Origin: Pseudomonas sp. SLFW
Lineage (GTDB): Bacteria > Pseudomonadota > Gammaproteobacteria > Pseudomonadales > Pseudomonadaceae
Reading direction: 5' to 3'
DNA: 64,000 bases
NCBI RefSeq assembly: GCF_009905615.1
Contig: NZ_JAAAKW010000007.1
Coordinates: forward strand, 248,001-312,000
A program made the position numbers and the translations under genes. How positions within the stretch are numbered: position 1 is the first letter of the stretch; each line of letters opens with the position of its first letter. Below the pieces are notes generated by a model. The model was not told the origin of the DNA, made no database searches, and saw only the letters and a program-made list of their open reading frames with translations. Below, one piece after another: positions 28,070 through 36,721 of the stretch.

Positions 28070-29594
28070 GCCGATCATCTTCGGCGAACGTCCCCTGAGC
28101 ATCGAGGACGTCCTTGCCCTGTCCAATCGCCAGCGGCCCACCGCGCTGCAAAACGATGACGCCTATCGTCAACGCATTGCCAAAGGCGCGCAGTTTCTCG
28201 ACTCGCTGCTGGACAAGGAAGGCGTCATCTACGGCGTGACCACCGGATATGGCGATTCCTGTGTGGTGGCCGTGCCGCTGCAACACGTCGAAGCCTTGCC
28301 TCGTCATCTGTATACCTTTCATGGGTGCGGCCTCGGGAAACTGCTCGACGCACAGGCGACGCGCTCGGTACTGGCCGCCCGCTTGCGCTCGTTGTGCTAC
28401 GGCGTCTCGGGCGTGCGGGTCGAACTGCTGGAACGCCTGCAAGCTTTTCTTGAACACGACATCCTGCCGCTGATCCCGGAAGAGGGTTCGGTGGGCGCCA
28501 GTGGCGACCTGACCCCGCTCTCCTACGTCGCAGCGACCCTGTCCGGTGAGCGGGACGTGATGTTCAAGGGCGAGCGTCGCACGTCTGCCGAGGTGCATCG
28601 TGAGCTGGGTTGGGACCCACTGGTGCTGCGTCCCAAAGAAGCGCTGGCGCTGATGAACGGCACGGCTGTCATGACCGGGCTCGCGTGCCTGGCCTTCGCC
28701 CGCGCCGATTACCTGTTGAAGCTTGCGACCCGCATCACAGCGCTGAACGTTGTCGCGCTGCAAGGCAATCCGGAACACTTCGACGAGCGCCTGTTCGCTG
28801 CCAAGCCTCATCCGGGCCAAATGCAGGTCGCGGCGTGGCTGCGCGAGGATCTGGCGATCAATGCGCCGACCGCCCCGCTGCATCGCCTGCAGGATCGCTA
28901 TTCCCTGCGCTGCGCCCCCCATGTGTTGGGCGTGCTGGCTGACAGCTTGAACTGGCTGCGGGGCTTCATCGAAATAGAGCTGAACAGCGCCAACGATAAT
29001 CCGGTCATCGACGCCGAAGCCGAGCGCGTGCTGCACGGCGGGCATTTCTACGGCGGCCACATCGCGTTCGCCATGGACAGCCTGAAGACCCTCGTTGCCA
29101 ACGTTGCCGACCTGCTGGATCGCCAACTCGCGTTGCTGGTGGACGAACGTTACAACCAGGGCCTGCCCAGTAACCTGTCTGGCTCGCCAGCAGACCGCGC
29201 GATGATCAATCACGGCTTCAAGGCCGTGCAGATCGGCACCAGCGCCTGGACCGCCGAGGCCCTGAAAAACACCATGCCCGCCAGCGTGTTTTCGCGGTCC
29301 ACCGAATGCCATAACCAGGACAAGGTGAGCATGGGCACCATCGCGGCGCGGGATGCGATTCGTGTGCTCGAGCTGACCGAGCAGGTCGCCGCCGCCACGC
29401 TGATCGCCGCCAACCAGGGGGTATGGCTACGCAGCCGTGATCCCGAGGCCCGCCCGCTGCCGCCGGTGCTGGCCGCCATGCACGAGCAACTGCGCGAGGA
29501 CTTCCCCCCCGTCATCGAAGACCGCGCGCTGGAGGGCGAACTTCGCCTGTGCCTGCAACGCATCGCCGATCAACATTGGAGGCTGCATGCGTAG
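28050..29594 (+). CDS. Aromatic amino acid ammonia-lyase, HAL/TAL family (aryl polyene operon)
   Basis: 514 residues. The MIO cofactor-forming tripeptide Ala150-Ser151-Gly152 is intact in EEGSVGASGDLTPLSY. Other conserved sites: YGVTTGYGDS (catalytic Tyr loop), ALMNGTAVMTGL, NSANDNPVID, and GTSAWTAEAL. The specificity loop reads YTFHGCG with Phe90-His91, where histidine lyases usually have Ser-His and tyrosine lyases His-Leu/Val. The enzyme should deaminate tyrosine or phenylalanine to a cinnamate-type acid that could serve as the polyene starter; this substrate is inferred. It overlaps the previous gene by 20 bases. Annotation as histidine ammonia-lyase for histidine catabolism is unlikely here, as no hut genes are nearby. 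Confidence 0.88.
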   Translation: MTNPAPEPIIFGERPLSIEDVLALSNRQRPTALQNDDAYRQRIAKGAQFLDSLLDKEGVIYGVTTGYGDSCVVAVPLQHVEALPRHLYTFHGCGLGKLLDAQATRSVLAARLRSLCYGVSGVRVELLERLQAFLEHDILPLIPEEGSVGASGDLTPLSYVAATLSGERDVMFKGERRTSAEVHRELGWDPLVLRPKEALALMNGTAVMTGLACLAFARADYLLKLATRITALNVVALQGNPEHFDERLFAAKPHPGQMQVAAWLREDLAINAPTAPLHRLQDRYSLRCAPHVLGVLADSLNWLRGFIEIELNSANDNPVIDAEAERVLHGGHFYGGHIAFAMDSLKTLVANVADLLDRQLALLVDERYNQGLPSNLSGSPADRAMINHGFKAVQIGTSAWTAEALKNTMPASVFSRSTECHNQDKVSMGTIAARDAIRVLELTEQVAAATLIAANQGVWLRSRDPEARPLPPVLAAMHEQLREDFPPVIEDRALEGELRLCLQRIADQHWRLHA

Positions 29595-30015
29595 CAAAGG
29601 CGTGATCCATGAAGACACCGAAGTGCTGGTGCCGTTTTTCGACGTCGACACGATGCACGTCGTCTGGCACGGGCACTACGTAAAATACCTGGAAGTGGCG
29701 CGCTGCGCGTTGCTCGACAAGCTGAACCACAACTACACCCAGATGCGCGACTCGGGCTATGCGTGGCCGGTGATCGACCTGCAACTGCGTTACGTGCGCG
29801 GCGCGGTGTTCGGTCAGCGGATCAACGTGCGCGCCAGCCTGGTGGAATGGGAAAACCGCCTGAAAATCGACTACCTGATCACCGACAAAGCCACTGGCGA
29901 ACGACTGACCCGCGCCAGCACGGTGCAAGTGGCGGTCGAGATAGAGACGCGTGAAATGCAATTGGCCTCGCCCAAGGTCTTCGTCGAAGCGGTCGAGAGG
30001 GCCTTGCAATGTTGA
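29587..30015 (+). CDS. 4-hydroxybenzoyl-CoA-type thioesterase (hotdog; aryl polyene operon)
   Basis: 142 residues from the ATG at 29587, overlapping the lyase stop by eight bases. The signature VPFFDVDTMHVVWHGHYVKYLEVAR near residues 15-37 is the YbgC/4HBT family motif, with the catalytic Asp in DVDTMHVVWHGHY. It should hydrolyse acyl- or aryl-thioesters, perhaps releasing stalled intermediates from the carrier proteins or forming the free acid starter. Its stop sits inside the start of the LolA-like gene (ATGTTGA overlap). Confidence 0.9.
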   Translation: MRSKGVIHEDTEVLVPFFDVDTMHVVWHGHYVKYLEVARCALLDKLNHNYTQMRDSGYAWPVIDLQLRYVRGAVFGQRINVRASLVEWENRLKIDYLITDKATGERLTRASTVQVAVEIETREMQLASPKVFVEAVERALQC

Positions 30016-30695
30016 CAGCCACATCACACACCCCTGTAGGAGTGAGCTTGCTCGCGATGAGGGCTGGCCAGGCAATGATGAGGCGGCTGAAACAATCCAT
30101 CGCGAGCAAGCTCACTCCTACAGTTGCGATGTTGTTGAGCTTCAATGCCCACGCCTTCGACCTGCACCAGCTCAGCGAGCAACTGGCCAAACCGAGCGTG
30201 ATCCACGGCAGCTTCATTCAGGAAAAACACCTGCGTTCATTGCCTCAGCCGCTGACCAGCAAAGGCAACTTCGTGCTGGCCAAGGATTTCGGTCTTCTGT
30301 GGCTATTGAATACGCCGCTCAAACAGGACTACCGAATCAGCGCTGCGGGTATCGCCCGTCGTGACGCCGACGGCAGTTGGCAAGTCATCCCCGGCAAAAC
30401 CGCAGGCGCCCAACAAAACCGGCTGTTCCTCGCCGTGTTGCAAGGCGACAGCAGCGGTCTGGAACGGGATTTCGAGTTGCGGGTGAGTGGCGATGCCCTA
30501 GCGTGGCACCTGACGCTGGTGCCGCGCTCGCTGATGCTTCAACAGGTGTTCACGCAGATCAACATCGACGGTGGTGCATTGGTCGAGCAGATCGAGCTGC
30601 TGGAAACTCAAGGTGATCGAACACTGCTGAAGATGATCGACAGCACAAGCGCCCAACCGCTGAGCGACTCGGAGCGCGCCGACTTTGCCCGCTGA
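30009..30695 (+). CDS. LolA-like periplasmic carrier with a REPIN embedded in its signal-peptide region
   Basis: 228 residues from the ATG at 30009, which has GAGAGG at 29995-30000 and a 7-base overlap with the thioesterase. From FDLHQLSEQLAKPSVIHGSF on it matches the outer-membrane lipoprotein carrier LolA fold (FIQEKHLRSLPQPLTSKGNFVLAKDFGLLW). Residues ~10-38 are encoded by a 90-base REPIN (30034-30123) that keeps the frame open. The mature chain would start after SFNAHA. In-frame ATGs at 30057, 30075 and 30078 inside the repeat give a shorter, more typical signal peptide starting MMRRLKQSIASKLTPTVAML. Homologues in polyene clusters probably carry the hydrophobic product across the periplasm. 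Which start is used cannot be told. Confidence 0.85.
   Translation: MLTATSHTPVGVSLLAMRAGQAMMRRLKQSIASKLTPTVAMLLSFNAHAFDLHQLSEQLAKPSVIHGSFIQEKHLRSLPQPLTSKGNFVLAKDFGLLWLLNTPLKQDYRISAAGIARRDADGSWQVIPGKTAGAQQNRLFLAVLQGDSSGLERDFELRVSGDALAWHLTLVPRSLMLQQVFTQINIDGGALVEQIELLETQGDRTLLKMIDSTSAQPLSDSERADFAR
30034..30123. repeat. REPIN (GTAGGAGTGAGCTTGCTCGCGA family) within a coding sequence
   Basis: A 90-base doublet: left arm CTGTAGGAGTGAGCTTGCTC..., right arm GCGAGCAAGCTCACTCCTACAG, with a variable centre. A second copy of the same family lies at 61565-61656. Its length is a multiple of three and the translated frame has no stop, so it sits inside the LolA-like gene without breaking it. Confidence 0.92.
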
Positions 30696-33066
30696 CCCGA
30701 CACTGCAGCGCCTGCTGCCCCGCCTGTTCCTGATCCTGCTGCTGGCGATTCTCGCGCTGGCAGGCTGGCAATGGCGTGGCGGTGCGCCACTGTCGGCGAA
30801 CCTGATGGAACTGGTGCCCGGCAGCAGTCCTGATGCGCTGGAATTGCGCGCCGAGCAGCGGATTCAGGAACCGTTGAATCGCGAAATGCTGGTGCTGGTG
30901 GGACACGCCGATCAAGAGCAGGCCATCGCGCTGGCCCGCAGGATCAGCGAGCAATGGCAAGCCAGCGGTCTGTTCGAGAAGGTCCAGTGGAACCTTCAGG
31001 CTGATCTCCCGGCCTTGCGTGAGCAGTTGTTGAAAGGCCGCCTGTCGATGCTCTCGAACAGCGACCGCACCGAGCTGATCGACCAGCCGGACGCCTTTAT
31101 TCAGAAGCGCGTGCAGAACCTGTTCGACCCCTTTGGCGGTTTCAGTCTGGTAGCCAGTCAGGACGATTGGCTGGGGCTGACGGCGCGTATCCAGAACAAC
31201 CAGCCGACTCGCGGCGCGGTGCAACTGGACGTAGGCAGCGGCGCCCTCATCGCCGAGGCTGACGGCAAGCATTGGGTACTGTTGCGGGCGCGCACGCAGG
31301 CCGACGCATTCGATATGAGCCTGCCATTGAAGGTCTCGGCTCTGCTCGACGCCGCCCGCGCTGAAGCCGACAAGACCGACGCGCAATTGCTCGCCGCCAG
31401 CGGGCTTCTGTACGCCGCCCATGGCCAGCAGCAAGCTGCACGGGAAATCACTTGGGTCGGCGGCGGCGCGACCCTCGGCATTTTGTTGTTACTGCTGTTG
31501 GCGTTCAAACGTTGGCGGGTGTTGTTGGCGTTCCTGCCGGTGGTCGTCGGCATGCTCTTCGGCGCCACGGCGTGCATCGCGCTGTTCGGCAAGATGCACG
31601 TGATGACGCTGGTATTGGGGTCGAGCCTGATCGGTGTCGCCGTGGACTATCCGCTGCACTATCTCTCCAAAGGCTGGAGCCTGAAGCCGTGGCGCAGTTG
31701 GCCAGCGTTACGTCTGACGCTGTCGGGGTTGAGCCTGAGCCTCGCCACCAGTTGCATCGGTTACCTCGCCTTGGCCTGGACGCCCTTCCCGGCGCTGACC
31801 CAAATTGCCGTGTTCTCCGCCGCTGGCTTGATCGGAGCCTATCTGTGCGCGGTCTGCCTGCTGCCTGCGCTGCTGAACGGTGTCGATCTATACCCCGCGC
31901 AGTGGCCGCTCAAGATTGCCGAACGCCTGATCCATCTGCGGGCTCGACTGATCGGACGCGTCGGCACACCCGTCTTGCTGGGCCTGCTGCTGGCGTTCTG
32001 CACGGCAGGTTTGTGGCAGTTGACGACCAAGAACGACATTCGCCAATGGATCGCGGCACCACCGAGTCTCACCGATGAGGCCCGGACCGTTGCGCGCATT
32101 ACGGGTTATCAGCCCACCAGCCAGTTCTTTCTGGTGCGCGGCGCCGATCAGCAACAATTGCTGGAGCGTCAGAGCGCACTGAGTCAGCGCCTCGATCAGT
32201 TGGTGAATCAGAAGGCGCTGCAAGGTTATCTGTCCTTGAGCCAGTTGGTTGCAACGCCCGCCGAACAGGACGCCACGCGTCAGGCGCTCAATGTCCTGCA
32301 TGCCCGGTGGCACCCCTTGCTGGACCTCGGCGTACCGGTTGAAGCGTTGAACAACGAACTGGCCACGCTGCGCGCGTTGCCGAATCAGGGCATCGATGAG
32401 GTGCTGGCCGGCCCGCTCGGTGAACCCTGGCGACTGTTGTGGATGGGACGTGATACCGAGGGTGTCGCGGGCATCGTCAGCCTGCAAGGGCTCAACAACG
32501 CAGTGTTGCTGCAAGCCCAGGCCGAGGGTTTGCCCGGCGTGCAGTTGGTGGACCGCTTGGGCGACTTGAACAAAGTGTTCGCCGCCACGCAGGTCAGCGC
32601 TGCCGAGTTGAAACTGCTGTCGTGCGTGCTGATCGTCCTGCTGCTGATCCTGCCATTCGGCCTGCGCGGTGCCCTCCGAGTCGTCGCCCTGCCGTTGCTG
32701 GCGGCGCTGTGCAGCCTGGCGAGTCTGGGCTGGCTCGGCCAACCGCTGACGCTGTTCAGCCTGTTCGGCTTGCTGCTGGTGACGGCTATCAGCGTCGATT
32801 ACGCGATCCTGATGCGTGAGCAGATCGGCGGTGCTGCGGTCAGCCTGCTGGGTACGTTGCTGGCCGCCGCGACCACGTGGTTATCGTTCGGGCTGCTGGC
32901 CATCTCCAGCACGCCAGCGGTGAGCAACTTTGGCCTGTCGGTAAGCCTGGGGCTTGCCTTCAGCTTCATCCTGGCGCCGTGGGCGGGCAGTCATTCCGAA
33001 CCCTCTGCCCGGCAAGACGCCGACGCCGTCAAACACTCGAAAAGGAAATCCTGTGCCAATAGCTGA
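30685..33066 (+). CDS. MMPL/RND-family lipid exporter (aryl polyene operon)
   Basis: 793 residues from TTG at 30685, overlapping the LolA-like gene by 11 bases; GGAG lies about 10 bases upstream. One N-terminal helix (LFLILLLAILALAGWQW), a periplasmic loop of ~220 residues, five helices (e.g. LLLLLLAFKRWRVLLAFLPVV, VMTLVLGSSLIGVAVDY), a second loop, and five or six more helices (SVDYAILMREQ, TTWLSFGLLAIS) give the duplicated RND plan. The GVAVDY and ISVDY motifs are the proton-relay Asp positions of MMPL transporters. It probably extracts the finished polyene lipid from the inner membrane and hands it to the LolA-like protein. Confidence 0.92.
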   Translation: MPADPTLQRLLPRLFLILLLAILALAGWQWRGGAPLSANLMELVPGSSPDALELRAEQRIQEPLNREMLVLVGHADQEQAIALARRISEQWQASGLFEKVQWNLQADLPALREQLLKGRLSMLSNSDRTELIDQPDAFIQKRVQNLFDPFGGFSLVASQDDWLGLTARIQNNQPTRGAVQLDVGSGALIAEADGKHWVLLRARTQADAFDMSLPLKVSALLDAARAEADKTDAQLLAASGLLYAAHGQQQAAREITWVGGGATLGILLLLLLAFKRWRVLLAFLPVVVGMLFGATACIALFGKMHVMTLVLGSSLIGVAVDYPLHYLSKGWSLKPWRSWPALRLTLSGLSLSLATSCIGYLALAWTPFPALTQIAVFSAAGLIGAYLCAVCLLPALLNGVDLYPAQWPLKIAERLIHLRARLIGRVGTPVLLGLLLAFCTAGLWQLTTKNDIRQWIAAPPSLTDEARTVARITGYQPTSQFFLVRGADQQQLLERQSALSQRLDQLVNQKALQGYLSLSQLVATPAEQDATRQALNVLHARWHPLLDLGVPVEALNNELATLRALPNQGIDEVLAGPLGEPWRLLWMGRDTEGVAGIVSLQGLNNAVLLQAQAEGLPGVQLVDRLGDLNKVFAATQVSAAELKLLSCVLIVLLLILPFGLRGALRVVALPLLAALCSLASLGWLGQPLTLFSLFGLLLVTAISVDYAILMREQIGGAAVSLLGTLLAAATTWLSFGLLAISSTPAVSNFGLSVSLGLAFSFILAPWAGSHSEPSARQDADAVKHSKRKSCANS

Positions 33067-34300
33067 TAGGGAATCTCGCCAGATCGTCGTCATCGGCGCC
33101 GGACCCGCCGGGGCCATTGCCGCTGCGCTCCTCAAACGTCGCGGCCATGACGTGCTGATCATCGAACGCCAGACCTTTCCGCGCTTCTCCATCGGCGAAA
33201 GCCTGTTGTCGCACTGCCTGGACTTCGTCGAAGAAGCGGGCATGCTCGACGCGGTGCACGCGGCGGGCTTTCAGGTGAAGAACGGCGCGGCGTTTGCGTG
33301 CGGCGAGCAATACAGTGCGTTCGATTTCAGCGAGACGTTCAGCAACGGCAAGCCGACAACGTTTCAGGTTCAGCGAGCCGATTTCGACCAACTGCTGGCC
33401 GACGAAGCGGTGCGTCAGGGTGTGGACGTTCGCTTTCAGGAAACCCTCATCGCGGCTGACTTCACGGCCGAACAGCCTGTGCTCGACGTGCAGCGCGAGG
33501 ATGGCAGTCAGTACCGCCTGCAAGCCGACTTCGTCCTCGACGCCAGCGGCTACGGTCGCGTCCTGCCTCGTTTGCTCGACCTCGAAGCCCCTTCGAACTT
33601 CCCGCTGCGCCAGGCCGTGTTCACCCACGTCGAAGATCGCATCGACGATCCCGGCTTCGACCGAGAAAAGATCTTGGTCAGCGTGCACCCGACGATGCGC
33701 GACGTGTGGTTCTGGTCGATTCCGTTCAGCAATGGGCGCTGCTCGGTGGGCGTGGTGGCTTCTGCCGAACGTTTCAAGGACAAACCCACCGACCTCGACG
33801 CCTGCCTGCGCGCCTTCATCGATGAAACGCCCAGCCTTCAGCGCGTCCTGCAAAACGCGGTCTGGGACACCCCGGCAAGGACGATCGGCGGCTACGCGGC
33901 CAACGTCAAAACCCTCCACGGTCAAGGCTTCGCGCTGTTGGGGAACGCGGCGGAATTCCTGGACCCGGTGTTCTCCTCCGGGGTGACCATCGCCATGCGT
34001 TCGGCCAGCATGGCCGCCGCTGTACTGCATCGTCAGTTGCAGGGGGAAGCCGTGGACTGGGAAAACGAATTCGCCGTCCCGCTCAAGAAAGGCGTCGATA
34101 CCTTCCGGGCCTATGTCGAAGGCTGGTACGACGGCAGCTTTCAGGACGTCATTTTTTACCCCGGCAGCAGCGATGACATTCGCCGCATGATCTGTTCGAT
34201 CCTCGCCGGTTACGCGTGGGACGAACGCAACCCCTTCGTGGCCGAACCCTCCCGCCGCCTGCGCATGCTCGCGGAAATCTGCGGGGGTGCCAGCCGATGA
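33053..34300 (+). CDS. FAD-dependent monooxygenase/tryptophan-halogenase-like protein (aryl polyene operon)
   Basis: 415 residues from GTG at 33053, with AAGGAA about 7 bases upstream; it overlaps the exporter by 14 bases. The Rossmann FAD motif is VVIGAGPAGAIAAALLKRRG (~10-29), followed by PRFSIGESLLSHCLDF and the second FAD site LLGNAAEFLDPVFSSGVTIAM near 300. This is the flavin-dependent halogenase/geranylgeranyl-reductase-like family. The diagnostic WxWxIP of tryptophan halogenases appears only in part, as WFWSIP, so oxidation, reduction or halogenation of the aryl head or polyene are all possible. Aryl polyene clusters commonly contain this gene. Confidence 0.86.
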   Translation: MPIADRESRQIVVIGAGPAGAIAAALLKRRGHDVLIIERQTFPRFSIGESLLSHCLDFVEEAGMLDAVHAAGFQVKNGAAFACGEQYSAFDFSETFSNGKPTTFQVQRADFDQLLADEAVRQGVDVRFQETLIAADFTAEQPVLDVQREDGSQYRLQADFVLDASGYGRVLPRLLDLEAPSNFPLRQAVFTHVEDRIDDPGFDREKILVSVHPTMRDVWFWSIPFSNGRCSVGVVASAERFKDKPTDLDACLRAFIDETPSLQRVLQNAVWDTPARTIGGYAANVKTLHGQGFALLGNAAEFLDPVFSSGVTIAMRSASMAAAVLHRQLQGEAVDWENEFAVPLKKGVDTFRAYVEGWYDGSFQDVIFYPGSSDDIRRMICSILAGYAWDERNPFVAEPSRRLRMLAEICGGASR

Positions 34301-35043
34301 GCGAGCCGTTTTTCTCTCCCAGCTACGTCGAAGAGACTCGCCTGGGTTTTCTGTTCCTGCGCAGCCACACCTGGCAGCATCACGTCCTTCGGGTAGCAAT
34401 CAACGACCTGCGCGGCCTGTTCAGCGAACACCCACCCGAAAATCCGGTGATTCTCGACGCGGGTTGCGGTCAGGGAAAATCCTTCCAGTACCTGCACAGC
34501 GTGTTCAACCCGGTGAAAATTCTGGGGGTGGATGCCGATCCGCTCAGCCTCAGGCTCAGTGCTGAGGAAGCGGAGCGGCGACGCTTGAACGTCGAATTGA
34601 TCGGCAGCGACTGCGCATCGCTTAAACTGCCCGACGCCAGCGTTGACATGGTGTTCTGCCACCAAACCTTCCATCATCTGGTCGAGCAGGAACAGGCGCT
34701 GTCCGAGTTCTACCGCGTGCTCAAGCCAGGTGGTTATTTGCTGTTCGCGGAATCCACCGAGGCCTACATCGACACGTGGGTGATTCGCTGGTTCTTCCGC
34801 CATCCGATGCACGTACAGAAGAGCGCTGCGCATTATCTGGACATGCTGCACGGACAAGGTTTTCAATTTACCGCGAAGAACGTCTCCTACCCCTACCTGT
34901 GGTGGAGCCGCGCCAGGGATTTCGGCCTGCTGGAGCGTTTCAAGCTGGTTAAACCCAAGCCCTTTGGCGAACGTGAAGAGACGCTGGTGAATGCCGTCGC
35001 ACGTAAACCACTACAGGCACCATTCGAAGGTGAGACACCATGA
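34297..35043 (+). CDS. SAM-dependent methyltransferase (aryl polyene operon)
   Basis: 248 residues from the ATG at 34297 (ATGA overlap). Class I methyltransferase fold: motif I ILDAGCGQGKSFQYL (~50-65), the acidic loop VDADPLSL, and VDMVFCHQTFHHLVEQ, then YRVLKPGGYLLFAES. It probably methylates the aromatic head group; known aryl polyenes carry ring methyl or methoxy groups. The longer upstream reading lies in the halogenase-like gene in another frame. Confidence 0.9.
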   Translation: MSEPFFSPSYVEETRLGFLFLRSHTWQHHVLRVAINDLRGLFSEHPPENPVILDAGCGQGKSFQYLHSVFNPVKILGVDADPLSLRLSAEEAERRRLNVELIGSDCASLKLPDASVDMVFCHQTFHHLVEQEQALSEFYRVLKPGGYLLFAESTEAYIDTWVIRWFFRHPMHVQKSAAHYLDMLHGQGFQFTAKNVSYPYLWWSRARDFGLLERFKLVKPKPFGEREETLVNAVARKPLQAPFEGETP

Positions 35044-35528
35044 TCCGCGCACTTTTGCTGTTTTGCGTCGTGCTGCTGAGTGCTTGCACCAGCCACGCGC
35101 CACTGCCCGCGCAAATTCCGCACATCAAATTTCCCAAGCAGTTGCACGTCCTGCGTGAACAGGCTGGCCAGCGACAGGATTGGCTGCTGGTGATCCAGAA
35201 GGAACGCCACGGTCTGCGTTTCTCGTTGATGGACCCGCTGGGCATCCCCGTCGCCCGTCAGCAACTGGAGGAGGAAACCTGGAAAGCCGATGGGCTGCTG
35301 CCACCCAATCGCGAAGCCCGGGAGCTGTTTGCAGCCGTGTTGTTCGCGCTGACCTCCAATGAAGAGGCGCGCTTCGACTATCCCGGCGTCGTGTTATTGC
35401 CTCACGGCCGCACCCTCGAAGAGCGCTGGCGGGTCGATTATGCCTCGGAAGGGGTTTTCCGCCTCACCCTGGAAAGCGGCGAGTTGAAATACGTCGTCAG
35501 CCCGCTCGAAGGCAAGGCCTCGAAATGA
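35040..35528 (+). CDS. DUF3261-type outer-membrane lipoprotein (aryl polyene operon)
   Basis: 162 residues with a lipoprotein signal peptide MIRALLLFCVVLLSACTSH; lipobox LSAC, acylated Cys16. The residue after Cys is Thr, not Asp, so sorting to the outer membrane is expected. The rest is a small beta-rich domain (QDWLLVIQKERHGLRFSLMDPLGIPVARQ) like the DUF3261 proteins that accompany LolA-like and MMPL genes in aryl polyene clusters. It may receive the polyene at the outer membrane, as LolB does for lipoproteins; this is inferred from the gene set. ATGA overlaps on both sides. Confidence 0.85.
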   Translation: MIRALLLFCVVLLSACTSHAPLPAQIPHIKFPKQLHVLREQAGQRQDWLLVIQKERHGLRFSLMDPLGIPVARQQLEEETWKADGLLPPNREARELFAAVLFALTSNEEARFDYPGVVLLPHGRTLEERWRVDYASEGVFRLTLESGELKYVVSPLEGKASK

Positions 35529-36721
35529 CCGCTTACCTCAATGCACTGGGTCTTATCTGCTCGCTGGGCGATGACCGCGCAAGCGTGGCACGGACGTTGT
35601 TCGCGGGCGATACCTCAGGCATGCGGACTGAAAGCGGCTGGGTGCCTGAACGATCACTGCCCGTCGCGTCCGTGAAGGCCCTGCTTCCCGAGATTCCTGA
35701 TGCGCTGCGCGGGCAGTCGAGCCGTAACAACCAATTGCTACTGGCGGCGGCGTTGCAGATCGAACCCGAAATCCGTGAAGCCATCGGGCATTACGGCGCT
35801 GCGCGGGTCGGCGTGATTCTTGGCACCAGCACATCAGGGATCGATGAAGCCAGCCGGGGCATTGCCAGCTATCTTCGTGACGACGCGTTTCCCGGCGATT
35901 ACGACTATCGTCAGCAAGAGCTCGGCGCGCCTGCGGATTTTCTGGCGACCTGGCTGGACGTAGGCGGCCCGGCCTACGTGATTTCCACGGCGTGCACGTC
36001 CAGCGCCCGCGCGTTGCTCAGCGCCCGTCGCCTGCTGGACATGGGCTTGTGCGACGCCGTGTTGTGCGGCGGCGTCGACAGCCTGTGCAAGCTGACACTC
36101 AACGGCTTTTCATCCCTCGAAGCCGTGTCCAGCGAGCGTTGCAATCCGTTTTCCGTCAATCGCAACGGCATCAATATTGGCGAAGCAGCGGTGCTGTTTC
36201 TGATGACCCGCGAAGCAAGCGCGGACCATCGGATTGCCCTGCTCGGCGCGGGGGCCAGCTCGGACGCGCATCACATCTCCGCCCCGGAACCCACAGGGCG
36301 CGGCGCCATGGCTGCGATGCAAAAAGCGCTGAATAATGCGCACCTGGACGCCGCCGACATCGGCTATCTGAACCTGCATGGCACGGCGACCCAACACAAC
36401 GATTCAATGGAGTGCCTCGCCGTGGACGCGCTCTTTCCCGGCGGCGTGCCCTGTTCATCGACCAAGCCCATGAGCGGCCATACCCTCGGCGCAGCGGGCG
36501 CGCTGGAAGCGGCGTTTTGCTGGCTGACGCTCTCTTCCGAAAACGACGGGCATCGGCTGCCGCCTCATGTGTGGGACGAGCAGGCCGATACAAATCTGTC
36601 CGCACTGGCCTGGGTGAAGACAGGTGATGAATGGCCATCTCGCGCACCGCGCCGATTGATGAGCAATTCGTTTGCCTTCGGTGGCAACAACGTCAGCCTG
36701 ATCATCGGAGACGCCCCGTGA
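35525..36721 (+). CDS. Beta-ketoacyl-ACP synthase, first of two (aryl polyene operon)
   Basis: 398 residues, thiolase fold. The condensing triad is complete: Cys157 in ISTACTSSA, His285 in LHGTATQHND, His319 in MSGHTLGAAG. Its N-terminal 80 residues are more divergent than in FabF. It should elongate the polyene by decarboxylative condensation with malonyl-ACP, perhaps with the chain-length-factor-like protein at 21969. ATGA overlap with the lipoprotein gene; its own stop overlaps the GTG of the dehydratase. Confidence 0.92.
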   Translation: MTAYLNALGLICSLGDDRASVARTLFAGDTSGMRTESGWVPERSLPVASVKALLPEIPDALRGQSSRNNQLLLAAALQIEPEIREAIGHYGAARVGVILGTSTSGIDEASRGIASYLRDDAFPGDYDYRQQELGAPADFLATWLDVGGPAYVISTACTSSARALLSARRLLDMGLCDAVLCGGVDSLCKLTLNGFSSLEAVSSERCNPFSVNRNGINIGEAAVLFLMTREASADHRIALLGAGASSDAHHISAPEPTGRGAMAAMQKALNNAHLDAADIGYLNLHGTATQHNDSMECLAVDALFPGGVPCSSTKPMSGHTLGAAGALEAAFCWLTLSSENDGHRLPPHVWDEQADTNLSALAWVKTGDEWPSRAPRRLMSNSFAFGGNNVSLIIGDAP

